Part shown: positions 19,282 through 27,463 of the stretch, in pieces
Numbering within the stretch: position 1 is the stretch's first letter
Layout of the letters: each line of letters begins with the position of its first letter
Assembly (NCBI RefSeq): GCF_038592985.1
Contig: NZ_CP151951.1
Coordinates: 2,409,001-2,473,000 of the forward strand
Direction: 5' to 3'
From: Paenibacillus sp. FSL R10-2782
GTDB lineage: Bacteria; Bacillota; Bacilli; Paenibacillales; Paenibacillaceae
DNA length: 64,000 nt
Notes under the pieces: model-generated
Told to the model about the DNA's origin: nothing
What the model saw: only the letters and a program-made list of their open reading frames with translations
Database searches by the model: none
Position numbers and translations under genes: made by a program

Positions 19282-20547
19282 ATGAGTTTTCTTAGCAATT
19301 TATTCAGAAGAAAGCCGCAGGCAGCACCAAGGCCGTTATTTTATGATATTGTGTGCCCTTATTGCTTTAGTAAGTTTTCCCCGGAGGAAGTTGTATTCCG
19401 TGCTTCCCATCACCGTGAGGATGACGAGGATTACGCTTTGGGTGAGGACGAGCTGCTGAACAAATATCGGGAGCGCTTTGGTTTGGACAGTGTGCATGAT
19501 ATGGAAGCCATACTTCACCCCCTTGATGTTCCTGAGGAGCATCGTTTGTACTCGGATCATGTACTGACAGGTCTGACAGATCGCTACGGCGAGCTGACAC
19601 GTCGCAGATTGTGTCCACATTGCCATAATGAGCTGCCGGTGACCGCAGGCAAGGTGCCGAGTAATATCATTTCGATTATTGGAGCTTCACAGGCAGGGAA
19701 ATCCGTCTATATGACCTCCCTAATTCACACGTTGCAGCATGTTACGGCCGATCATTTTGATGCGGCTTGCATGCCACTGAATGCAGAGATCAGCCGCAAG
19801 TTCCGTACGATGTATGAGGAACCGTTGTTTGAGCGTGGGGATCTGCTGACCTCCACACAGAAAGAAAAGATGCAGGAGCCTTTTATCTTCCAGTTTGTGT
19901 TTAAGGATGAGGAAAAGCCGCCACTGACGCTGGTGTTTTTTGATGTCGCCGGTGAGGGGATGGTCGATCAGGACTATCTGGGTCTGCACGGGCAGCATAT
20001 TAAAAATTCAGCGGGCATTCTGTTTATGGTCGATCCGCTGCAAATCCGCTCTATTCGGGAGCGTATCAAGATCAACATCGGGGACAAGCCGGGCGAGTTT
20101 GTTTCACAATATGATGAGCCGCGTGATGTTGTACTTACGATGTTCGGTGATTTTATCGCATATCAGGAAAAAGGGAAGACGGACATTCCAACCGCCGTTG
20201 TTCTGACCAAAAGTGACATGCTCACTGCGCTGGCAGATGAAGAAGGCACGTACATCAAGACAAACAGCAATATTTTTAATCCAATGGAGCATCGGAAATA
20301 TATGGATTTGAATGAGTTTGCTAACATTGATGGCGAAGTGCGACGGTTCATTGAAAAGGTGGATAAGCCGTTCAAGGGCACGATGGATGTGTATTTTACA
20401 GACACGGCCTATTTTGCGGTTTCCGCCTTGGGCAGCAATCCAGTAGATCAAAAGCTGCAAGGGCTGGTTAGTCCGATCCGTGTGGATGAGCCCTTCATTT
20501 GGCTGCTCTACAAGCTGAAGTACATTGAGGGGAGAGAATCACAGTGA
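19282..20547 (+). CDS. TRAFAC-type P-loop GTPase with N-terminal zinc ribbon (double-GTPase 2-like)
   Basis: This 421-residue protein has two cysteine pairs, Cys25/Cys28 and Cys111/Cys114, forming a split zinc ribbon ahead of the GTPase. The P-loop is GASQAGKS at 134-141, and a Walker B/switch II motif, FFDVAGEG, at 219-226. TKSD at 309-312 fits the guanine-specificity NKxD motif. These traits match the family that Pfam calls double-GTPase 2 (DO-GTPase2), known to be encoded beside GTPase-associated protein 1; the family name is recalled, not searched. Its stop overlaps the GTG start of the following GAP1-like gene (GTGA), so the two are coupled. It is likely the nucleotide switch of the complex. 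Confidence 0.8.
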   Translation: MSFLSNLFRRKPQAAPRPLFYDIVCPYCFSKFSPEEVVFRASHHREDDEDYALGEDELLNKYRERFGLDSVHDMEAILHPLDVPEEHRLYSDHVLTGLTDRYGELTRRRLCPHCHNELPVTAGKVPSNIISIIGASQAGKSVYMTSLIHTLQHVTADHFDAACMPLNAEISRKFRTMYEEPLFERGDLLTSTQKEKMQEPFIFQFVFKDEEKPPLTLVFFDVAGEGMVDQDYLGLHGQHIKNSAGILFMVDPLQIRSIRERIKINIGDKPGEFVSQYDEPRDVVLTMFGDFIAYQEKGKTDIPTAVVLTKSDMLTALADEEGTYIKTNSNIFNPMEHRKYMDLNEFANIDGEVRRFIEKVDKPFKGTMDVYFTDTAYFAVSALGSNPVDQKLQGLVSPIRVDEPFIWLLYKLKYIEGRESQ

Positions 20548-23500
20548 GTAATTCTACCTCTCATTTGATACAGCAGCAGATGTACACACGGGAACGGCGT
20601 GGTATTTTCCGTTCAACGGAAGGTTTCGATACGGTGGCCAATTCCAAGGGGCTGGACACTTCTTTTATTAAAAAGGTGCTGCATCCCTTGTGTGTGTATG
20701 ATGCGCCTGCTGCTTTAACGGCGCGTGGCGAGAAGCAGGAGAGCGTCTACCCGGAAGCCATGCATCTGGTACGGACGGAGTCCGGAGATGTGGTGCTAGG
20801 ACGGAGTATCTACAAGGCAGCGGATTTTACCGGGCTGCGGAGCGCCTTTTTTACGCATAATTATGTGATTCCAGGCGGGCAGGGTGAATCTCCGTCGGAT
20901 TACAAGCAGTGGCTGAACACATCTTTTGTCGATACTTACGATATTGAGCAAGGAACGGAATTGCCGGAATTGGAGCGTCTGCCGGGTGGGAGCGTATTTC
21001 CATCTGTTGATCCGTCTGCGGTGCTGTCTCAATTGCAGCTCAGCGAAGAAGTTTTCAAGCAGATTCTATATGCAGTCATGATGTCGGCTACGGGCCGTAA
21101 AAAGGTATATATAGCACTGAACGTTCCAGTAGAAGCGGTGGCATCTTCAGCCAAGCTGCTGCTGGGTGTGTTGTATGCGGCGCTGCCTTATGCATTTCGC
21201 AACAGGCTCGGATTTCTTACATATGCGAAGGAGCCACACAGCAGAAAAGGCATTCATTTGATGTTTGTTGAGCCTTTCAGTTTGCGTCCCGGGAATCGGA
21301 ATGTGGAAAAGGATTTTGTATTTGACCTGACTAACAGTGGTCGGGTACTCAATGTGGATGCAGAGCAGGTGAGACAGCCGTATTTTGACTGGATTACCCG
21401 TACGTTGCTGAATGGCGAGACGCCAGACGATTTTTTCAAATTTGCGGAGCAAATGCTGACGGGCATGGAGGCAGGGCGTGATCTGACGCTATCCAGCTAT
21501 CACGAGCTCATTACACTGTACAGAATAGAACAGGAAGAACGCGGGTTATATAACGAACGGCGTATTTCCGTACTGAGAAGCTTAACCGACTATTTATCTT
21601 CTCCCGATGCGTTGCCACGTAAAATGCGGTTGAATGACTTATTTCTGTCGTTTTTTGATCATGAATTTGATCGGGTGAAGGATGGATATATTCCTGACGT
21701 GGGTCTGGTTGACTGCTTCAAGGATTACTATAAAGTTCACGCGCGTAGCAGCGAGAATCGGTTGGTGGAATATTTGATCCGCTCGCTGAATAACGCCTAT
21801 ACCGCCAGAAATACGGAAGCTGTCACTTATATTTATCATACGATTGAAGAAAATCCTTCATTGGGCAAGTCGTATTTTACGAAGGTGCTGGGTAATCCGG
21901 CGCTCACGAAGCTGCTGTTTATTCCCTACATGGATAGCCAGATGAAAAGAACACCGGATGTGAAGGGGCTGCTGGCTGTCGTGCATGAATGGGGCAGTCG
22001 ATATATTGAAGTATCGGCGAATGCCGATTTTCAGCTTTTGGCTGAGTCCGCATTGATGGGCAAACTGCGTGCCGAAAGAAAGCCGGTAGAGACTGTGGCT
22101 GCTATTCATCAACGGTTGCAACAATGGGAAAGCAGCTCTACGGGGGGCCAACTCTCTACACTGGAGCAATCCGGGTTAACGGAACGCTTGCAGGAAGCGT
22201 CGGATCGGTATTTGCTTACCGAAGTGGAGCTAAAGGAAATCTCACCTGATCAGGTCGTACAGATTCCGTTCTTGACACGTCCTGATTTGGTGCAGTGGGT
22301 CGGGAAACTGCCAGCTCCACTCAAGGGACAAGCTGTGCGCTTGATTGCGGCTTACGATTGGTTTAGCACGGAGGACCCGGAACCGTCAGTGCTGGAGGGT
22401 CTGGAGCCGGGCGAGGTGGAAAAGGTGCAGGACTGGGCTTACAGTTGGCTGCCTCAGCAGCTTGCGGAGGGCCATTTTGCTCGTCTGCTGCCTGCCTTCT
22501 ATCGTTCCGATGGTACGGACGAAGGAATACTGGATTTTGCCCGTCTGGTTAGCTCGATTCGCAAATGGGCGAAGGGTAACGATACGATGTATCGTTTTAT
22601 TCGCTGGTCGGAGGGACATGCTGAATTTGCTACGCCACGGGGCGGTTTTGAACCAGCCTATCGACGTGCGTTGCTTTTGTTCTTCCAGAAGGAAGGACGC
22701 GAAGGGCTGCATAAAAAAACACTGTGGCGTGAATATTTTGAGCCCGCCAAGCCTGTTTTTAAAAATTTCTATCTGACAGCGAGGCATGAGACGGATACAC
22801 CTTTAGTCAAAACGCTTCGTCGCTTCCGCAAGGGTGGGGTGATCTCCGGGATCGTGCTTGTCGTCATTGCAGGCACGCTAGGCGGCCTGAAAGCAGCGGG
22901 CGTAATCGGCTCGGAAGCCACGCCAGCACCTGTCACTACACCCAAGCCAGTGCAGCAGCCTGTAGTGGAGCCGACAGCACCCGTAAAGGAAGAGCCTACG
23001 GCGATTGTGACTCATGTACCCAACACCAAGGCGACTACGAAAATGGTCAAGCTGCTGTTTGCTTTTCAAACATCGGCGGAGCAGGCGGCGTTTAAGCCTA
23101 AAAAGCTCGTCATTGTCGGTGCGGATCAACAGGAGTATTCATACGAAAATTTTACGCTTGCTGAACAGAACGACAAGGAAGCAGCCAGTAAAGCTAACAC
23201 GGGTCAGCCCGGTGATGCGAAAACCGGCAGTGCCACTGTAGGAAGCACGATAGCAGGGGAGGCTACTGGCTCAACGGTTGGCGGAGGTACATCCAGCAGA
23301 AACAGCGCGGATCAGGTTGGAACGGTGACAGGCCAATCGGGCGCAGGCACGACATCGGGGACTCCTACAGGAGAGAGCGGCACAGCAACCGATGGAACCG
23401 GAACCGGCTCTGACGCACCAACCAAGTATGACCTGAAGCAGTATCCTTATCGCACACTGCTGACCATTTGGCAACGACTGGAGCTAGACGATGCTAGTAC

Positions 23501-23555
23501 AGTTACGGTGGATGGAGAAGAGTACCCGCTGGTTCAAGTGAAGACTGCTGATTAA
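20544..23555 (+). CDS. GTPase-associated protein 1 (GAP1)-like, 1003 aa, C-terminal membrane anchor
   Basis: The N-terminus (QQQMYTRERRGIFRSTEGFD, then a run through KKVLHPLC) fits my recollection of GAP1-N type domains, which occur with TRAFAC GTPases. About 760 residues are cytoplasmic and mostly helical. A single membrane helix follows at 766-788, preceded by basic RRFRKGG, so the C-terminus should lie outside. The exterior part has a Pro/Val-rich stretch, a conserved-looking domain, a long Gly/Thr/Ser-rich low-complexity linker (about 880-960) and a short folded end. The GTG start lies in the stop of the GTPase gene. It is the last gene of the operon; a strong terminator follows. Together with the GTPase it would connect nucleotide state to the cell surface. 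Confidence 0.75.
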   Translation: MSNSTSHLIQQQMYTRERRGIFRSTEGFDTVANSKGLDTSFIKKVLHPLCVYDAPAALTARGEKQESVYPEAMHLVRTESGDVVLGRSIYKAADFTGLRSAFFTHNYVIPGGQGESPSDYKQWLNTSFVDTYDIEQGTELPELERLPGGSVFPSVDPSAVLSQLQLSEEVFKQILYAVMMSATGRKKVYIALNVPVEAVASSAKLLLGVLYAALPYAFRNRLGFLTYAKEPHSRKGIHLMFVEPFSLRPGNRNVEKDFVFDLTNSGRVLNVDAEQVRQPYFDWITRTLLNGETPDDFFKFAEQMLTGMEAGRDLTLSSYHELITLYRIEQEERGLYNERRISVLRSLTDYLSSPDALPRKMRLNDLFLSFFDHEFDRVKDGYIPDVGLVDCFKDYYKVHARSSENRLVEYLIRSLNNAYTARNTEAVTYIYHTIEENPSLGKSYFTKVLGNPALTKLLFIPYMDSQMKRTPDVKGLLAVVHEWGSRYIEVSANADFQLLAESALMGKLRAERKPVETVAAIHQRLQQWESSSTGGQLSTLEQSGLTERLQEASDRYLLTEVELKEISPDQVVQIPFLTRPDLVQWVGKLPAPLKGQAVRLIAAYDWFSTEDPEPSVLEGLEPGEVEKVQDWAYSWLPQQLAEGHFARLLPAFYRSDGTDEGILDFARLVSSIRKWAKGNDTMYRFIRWSEGHAEFATPRGGFEPAYRRALLLFFQKEGREGLHKKTLWREYFEPAKPVFKNFYLTARHETDTPLVKTLRRFRKGGVISGIVLVVIAGTLGGLKAAGVIGSEATPAPVTTPKPVQQPVVEPTAPVKEEPTAIVTHVPNTKATTKMVKLLFAFQTSAEQAAFKPKKLVIVGADQQEYSYENFTLAEQNDKEAASKANTGQPGDAKTGSATVGSTIAGEATGSTVGGGTSSRNSADQVGTVTGQSGAGTTSGTPTGESGTATDGTGTGSDAPTKYDLKQYPYRTLLTIWQRLELDDASTVTVDGEEYPLVQVKTAD

Positions 23556-23580
23556 ACAAGCAAAATGAAATAGAAATGAA

Positions 23581-23617
23581 GTAAAAGACGGGCTTCCTTA
23601 CAGGGCTCGTCTTTTAC
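23581..23617. terminator. Terminator closing the vWA/tubulin/GTPase operon
   Basis: A near-perfect palindrome (GTAAAAGACG / CGTCTTTTAC, extended by GGGC/GCTC pairing) around a short loop lies 25 bases after the GAP1-like gene. The A and T flanks make it functional in either direction. Confidence 0.8.
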
Positions 23618-23727
23618 TGTAATCTCTTTTATATTTTCCGTAAGTATTGACACCAGATAGGCGACTGTTTAAGATTAGTTGGAATTCAAACTATTAAAAT
23701 TCAATGATTGTGGAGGTTAGTAACGAC

Positions 23728-24195
23728 ATGGGAAGTGAGGTGTATCCCGTTTGTCTCCCTTGGGAGGAAGAGAGCACGATGTATTTAATTAAATGGATTT
23801 TCACAACAGTCCGGCGCGAGATTGAGACGGCGTTGCGTCCTTTGGGGCTTACCTCCCCGCAATCGCAGACGCTTTATATACTGGCAATGTCGCCAGGAGT
23901 GACCAATACGGATTTGGAAAAGCTGCTGCTTATTGATAAATCAAGCGTTACCAGCCTGGTGAACGGGATCGTTAAGAAAAACTGGGCAGTACGCAAAAGT
24001 CACCCTCAAGATGCGCGTATGAAGCAGATTTATTTGACTGAGGAAGGCTGGAAAATTCACAAGGTAGCTGAGCATACAGTTGAGCAGATTAAAAGCTCGG
24101 CAGGCGAAACATTATCTGTGGGGGAGTTAGAGATTCTTCGAGGTCTGTTGAAAAAAATACTTCACAATTACCGTCCTGCGAACGCCCGCGTTTGA
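23728..24195 (+). CDS. MarR-family transcriptional regulator
   Basis: This 155-residue winged-helix protein has the MarR layout: a first helix (IKWIFTTVRREIETALRPLG), then TSPQSQTLYILAMSPGVTNTD and the recognition region DKSSVTSLVNGIVKKNWAVRK with a DARMKQIYLTEEG wing. MarR proteins act as dimeric, ligand-released repressors. Two starts are possible: ATG 23728 and ATG 23779, each 11 bases after GGAGG; the first is used. An MFS exporter gene lies 80 bases downstream on the same strand, so the regulator probably controls that exporter. The ligand is unknown. Confidence 0.85.
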   Translation: MGSEVYPVCLPWEEESTMYLIKWIFTTVRREIETALRPLGLTSPQSQTLYILAMSPGVTNTDLEKLLLIDKSSVTSLVNGIVKKNWAVRKSHPQDARMKQIYLTEEGWKIHKVAEHTVEQIKSSAGETLSVGELEILRGLLKKILHNYRPANARV

Positions 24196-24275
24196 AAGGA
24201 TATGCCCGGATAGGGGTACTCAAAAGCTGAGTTATTACAGCATAGATAGATTTTACAGGAGAGGGAAGAGACCCG

Positions 24276-25658
24276 ATGATAAAAGAACAAACTTATCCCA
24301 ATGCGGATAAGCTTATGCGTGTGTTGGCCTTCACACTCGTTTTTTCAGTAATGAACGCCTTTATGTTTAATGTAGTTATGCCTGTGATTCGTGAGGAGTT
24401 CCATATTAGTGCTTCCGATGTGAGCTGGCTGTTGACCGGTTATATGATTGTGTATGCGGTTGGCTCGGTGACCTATGGAAAGCTGGCGGACAAATACCGT
24501 CTCAAGGATTTACTGACGTTTGGGATTATCTTTTTTGCGTTAGGCTCGCTTATTGGTCTGTTGGCCAATCAATTTTGGCTGCTGATTGTAGCCCGTTTGC
24601 TTCAGGCCGCAGGGGCTGCTGTTATTCCGGCGACAGCTATGATCATTCCTGTCCGGTATTTCTCTGCTGAAAAAAGAGGACGTGCCTTGGGCATTACTGC
24701 AATCGGATTGGCACTGGGTACGGCGCTGGCTCCGATTATTTCCGGCTTGATTACAGGCTTTGCAAGCTGGCGTTTTCTGTTCGTTATTTCCATGCTGCCG
24801 GTTATCGCCTTGCCGTTCTTTCGCAAATATTTGGACGACCAGCGTGGAGAGAATCAGAAATTTGATTTTCTCGGTGGATTGCTGCTGGGTGGCACGGTGG
24901 CCTTCCTGCTGCTTTCCATTTCGCAAAGCAATAGTATATTTTTTCTGGTCGGGATTGTGCTGTTTGCTCTGTTTATATGGCGGATTACTACCGCTAAAGA
25001 TCCATTCATTCAGCCAAAGCTGTTCAAAAATAAGCAATATTCCTACGGATTGTTTATAGCCTTTTTGGGAGCAGGGGTCAGCTTTGGGCTGCCATACCTG
25101 GCGCCGCAGTTTCTGAACAGTCTCAATCAGCTTACGCCTGCAACAATTGGATTGATTATGTTTCCGGCCGCCATTGCATCGGCGTTGCTTGGTAAAAGCG
25201 GTGGGCGTTTGGCCGATAGCAAAGGAAATTCATTTCTCGTCTACACGGCAGTTACGCTTATGTTTATCTGCTTTATCAGCTTGTCTACCTTTGTGGGCGC
25301 GTCTCCGTATCTCATTTTATTTTTGCTCATTTTCGGCAACGTAGGTCAAACCTTTATGCAGATTGCTATGTCTAACACGATTTCCCGTACCTTGTCGAGG
25401 GATCAGATTGGTGTTGGAATGGGGCTGCTGTCTCTGCTGAATTTTATTTCCGGTGCAGTGACGACAAGTATTTTGGGCAAAACGCTAGATACCTCGTTTA
25501 CCTTTCACCTGAATCCTGTCGTAACCAACGTACAGGTGTTCAATTTTAGCAATATATTTACGGTGCTTGCGCTGATTGCGCTCGCAACCATGGTACTTTA
25601 TGCCTTGCAGTTTCGCCGGGGCTCACGCCACAATACGACTGCTGCTCAGCAAGGATAA
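24276..25658 (+). CDS. MFS drug:H+ antiporter (DHA2-like), 460 aa
   Basis: This hydrophobic protein has about 14 membrane helices. The loop after helix 2 reads GKLADKYRLKDLL, the motif A typical of the major facilitator superfamily, and helix 5 has a motif C-like stretch (ALGTALAPIISG). Length and helix count fit the DHA2/TetA(L)-type exporters of Gram-positive bacteria. It follows a MarR gene, a common pairing for inducible efflux. A ribosome site AGGAGAGGGAAG precedes the ATG. The substrate cannot be read from the sequence. Confidence 0.82.
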   Translation: MIKEQTYPNADKLMRVLAFTLVFSVMNAFMFNVVMPVIREEFHISASDVSWLLTGYMIVYAVGSVTYGKLADKYRLKDLLTFGIIFFALGSLIGLLANQFWLLIVARLLQAAGAAVIPATAMIIPVRYFSAEKRGRALGITAIGLALGTALAPIISGLITGFASWRFLFVISMLPVIALPFFRKYLDDQRGENQKFDFLGGLLLGGTVAFLLLSISQSNSIFFLVGIVLFALFIWRITTAKDPFIQPKLFKNKQYSYGLFIAFLGAGVSFGLPYLAPQFLNSLNQLTPATIGLIMFPAAIASALLGKSGGRLADSKGNSFLVYTAVTLMFICFISLSTFVGASPYLILFLLIFGNVGQTFMQIAMSNTISRTLSRDQIGVGMGLLSLLNFISGAVTTSILGKTLDTSFTFHLNPVVTNVQVFNFSNIFTVLALIALATMVLYALQFRRGSRHNTTAAQQG

Positions 25659-25738
25659 ACATTTTATGCAAGCTCATACCAAAACAAGGGTATAATATAG
25701 AAGGAAAAGTTCATCTACGGAAGGATGGAGTGTCCGGC

Positions 25739-26308
25739 ATGACAAGAAACCTTCAATATGTACCCTATGGCTACGAGCCTCCAGTCGATACGCATAAAGG
25801 GACTATGATCTACTATGATACGTTTGAACAGGTTACAGCTGGAGAGCTGGATATTTTTGCTGAAACGGGAGCTGCGCTATCCTTTAAAAAGCAGGTACTA
25901 TACCCGTTGCATGAGGAAACAGTCAGAAGAATGTGGAAGCAGCCGGTCCGCTCGTATTACAAGCGGGTAGACGACCTTGGGGAGTGGCAGCGGGAGCAGG
26001 CTTTGGGTGCTATCGTAATCGAGAGCTGGGAAGGTAAACGCAAAAAGTATACGCCGATTGAAGCAGCAATCCGTTTTCTGGCGGAAAAATATACTCCCCC
26101 GCTTTTTCTGTATATGAGTCCTGAAACTGCAAATTTGTGTGCATCCTATGCATCGTTCGATGAATGGATCAGAAACGTCAGATTGTTGCTTTCCACCGAG
26201 CCGTTAGAACTTCATCCGAAGCTGGCACAGTACCGCAATCGCTGGAATACAGTAGAAGAAGCGATAAACCGTCAGTCAAAGGTTGACAAAGAGCACCATG
26301 AATTATAA
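25739..26308 (+). CDS. Hypothetical protein, 189 aa
   Basis: I do not recognise this protein. It has no signal peptide or membrane helix and is rich in Tyr, Trp, Glu and Lys. The central part (YTPIEAAIRFLAEKYTPPLFLYMSPET) could be a helical domain. ATG 25739 is preferred over the GTG nine bases earlier because GGATGGAG ends eight bases before it. A TATAAT at 25691-25696 indicates its own promoter. It ends only 12 bases before the Zur-like box of the L33 gene, so it borders the zinc island; whether it belongs to it is uncertain. Confidence 0.55.
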   Translation: MTRNLQYVPYGYEPPVDTHKGTMIYYDTFEQVTAGELDIFAETGAALSFKKQVLYPLHEETVRRMWKQPVRSYYKRVDDLGEWQREQALGAIVIESWEGKRKKYTPIEAAIRFLAEKYTPPLFLYMSPETANLCASYASFDEWIRNVRLLLSTEPLELHPKLAQYRNRWNTVEEAINRQSKVDKEHHEL

Positions 26309-26319
26309 AATAGAACTAA

Positions 26320-26334
26320 TCGTAAAAATTACTA
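26320..26334. promoter_or_regulatory. Zur-like box before the L33 paralogue
   Basis: TCGTAAAAATTACTA matches 12 of 14 defined positions of the palindromic Bacillus Zur pattern TCGTAATNATTACGA. It lies 43 bases before the rpmG start, where a zinc-controlled promoter would be expected. Confidence 0.65.
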
Positions 26335-26376
26335 TTGTAATTGTATACCATGTATTCCATTTAAGGAGGAAGAGAA

Positions 26377-26526
26377 ATGCGCGTAATTGTTACCTTGGCA
26401 TGCACCGAATCTGGTGACCGCAACTATACAACAACCAAGAACAAAAGAAATCACCCGGAGCGTCTTGAAATGAAAAAGTACTCTCCGCGTCTGAAAAAGT
26501 ATACGATCCATCGTGAAACTAGATAA
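26377..26526 (+). CDS. rpmG: 50S ribosomal protein L33, zinc-free (C-minus) paralogue
   Basis: The 49-residue product is ribosomal protein L33: [11 protein letters not shown] followed by a [18 protein letters not shown] region. The zinc-binding form has two CxxC pairs. Here only one Cys remains (Cys9) and the others are Ser, Asp or other residues, so it cannot hold the usual Zn site. Such C-minus paralogues replace the zinc form during zinc starvation, releasing zinc from ribosomes. The strong AAGGAGGAAG site and the upstream Zur-like box support that role. It is too short for most ORF callers but is unmistakable. Confidence 0.93.
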   Translation: MRVIVTLACTESGDRNYTTTKNKRNHPERLEMKKYSPRLKKYTIHRETR

Positions 26527-26619
26527 TTTGGGCTTGCTACATAGCAACCTGAATTATTTTGCGTCCTGAACGAAGCCTGAAATCTAATAAATACAGGGCT
26601 TCATGAAAGGAGCCATGGC

Positions 26620-27087
26620 ATGGTCTCTCCACTTCATGATGAAGAAATCGTGTTAAGTTTGCAAAAGCCTGCATTATGGAACCGGCGAAAACTTGAATTA
26701 GTCCAGTGGATAGAGCGTCCAAAGATAAAGCTTACGCCTAAGCGAACGGCTTTTTTTCATGGCTGTACGATAGATGCGGAGCTGCAAGGTACGCTTTGCC
26801 TTTTGAATCGAAAGCACGTGGCAACCGAGTTCTCCTGTGCTGGTGTCAGCATTTGGGACGAGCCGGAGGACCATTCACTATATGCTTATATAACGATGAA
26901 GGCTGACGAAAGATCCGGAGCGTTCATGCAATGGGCGATGCGATATATGCGGCATCGTTTGCTTGTCGTTTACGAACCTGAGCGCAACCGTTACGATCTG
27001 TCGTCTTTTTTTCTGGGACATAACCGTTCTTTTTGCCAACTGATGGAGTATTGCGCCAGTACGTTTGAGTTTGAACCAATAAAATGA
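26620..27087 (+). CDS. Unknown protein in the zinc-starvation operon, 155 aa
   Basis: I do not recognise this protein. It lies between the zinc-free L33 and L31 genes on the same strand, 93 and 22 bases away, so it is probably in the same Zur-controlled transcript. The sequence contains several Cys and His residues (FFHGC, TLC, EFSCAGVS, FC and YC) and a pattern EFSCAGVS...LYAYITM. This loosely resembles small bacterial proteins with a (Y/F)xCSG..PYI motif. No membrane segment is seen. The ATG at 26620 has AAAGGAG seven bases upstream; an ATG at 26615 is in another frame and quickly closes. A role in zinc homeostasis is inferred from location alone. Confidence 0.65.
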   Translation: MVSPLHDEEIVLSLQKPALWNRRKLELVQWIERPKIKLTPKRTAFFHGCTIDAELQGTLCLLNRKHVATEFSCAGVSIWDEPEDHSLYAYITMKADERSGAFMQWAMRYMRHRLLVVYEPERNRYDLSSFFLGHNRSFCQLMEYCASTFEFEPIK

Positions 27088-27109
27088 TATGAAAGCTTAG
27101 GTGAATAAT

Positions 27110-27352
27110 ATGAAAAAAGATCTTCATCCAACATTGAACAAAGTTATCTTTTTGGACCCTAGCTGTGGATTCTCTTTCCTGAGTGCTTCCACTAAGTATT
27201 CCCAAGAAACGATGGAATGGGAAGATGGCAACACATACCCGGTTATCCGTGTAGATACCAGCTCCGCTTCTCACCCGTTCTTCACTGGTAAACAAAGAAA
27301 CGTGGATATCGGTGGACGTGTGGATCGCTTTAACAAAAAATATAACCTTTAG
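27110..27352 (+). CDS. rpmE2: 50S ribosomal protein L31 type B (zinc-free paralogue)
   Basis: The 80-residue protein is L31 type [20 protein letters not shown] at the start and [13 protein letters not shown] in the middle, ending [10 protein letters not shown]. The type A form has a CxxC pair for zinc; here only one Cys is present, so it is the zinc-independent kind that B. subtilis (YtiA) uses under zinc limitation. ATG 27110 is chosen over an in-frame GTG at 27101, because TTAGGTGA precedes it. Downstream is a strong terminator, shared with the convergent CobW gene. Confidence 0.93.
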   Translation: MKKDLHPTLNKVIFLDPSCGFSFLSASTKYSQETMEWEDGNTYPVIRVDTSSASHPFFTGKQRNVDIGGRVDRFNKKYNL

Positions 27353-27411
27353 AACAAGACGAGCGTTATGTTCACGGATTATACAAATAATTCGTGGACG
27401 TCGCTTTTTAA

Positions 27412-27442
27412 AACACCTCCTGCAGATGCAGGAGGTGTTTTT
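27412..27442. terminator. Strong bidirectional terminator after rpmE2
   Basis: A perfect stem of ACACCTCCTGC with GCAGGAGGTGT and a four-base loop, with A before and T after. It separates rpmE2 (+) from the CobW gene ending at 27464 (-). Confidence 0.88.
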
Positions 27443-27463
27443 GTCTTAATCCAGAACTGCCAT

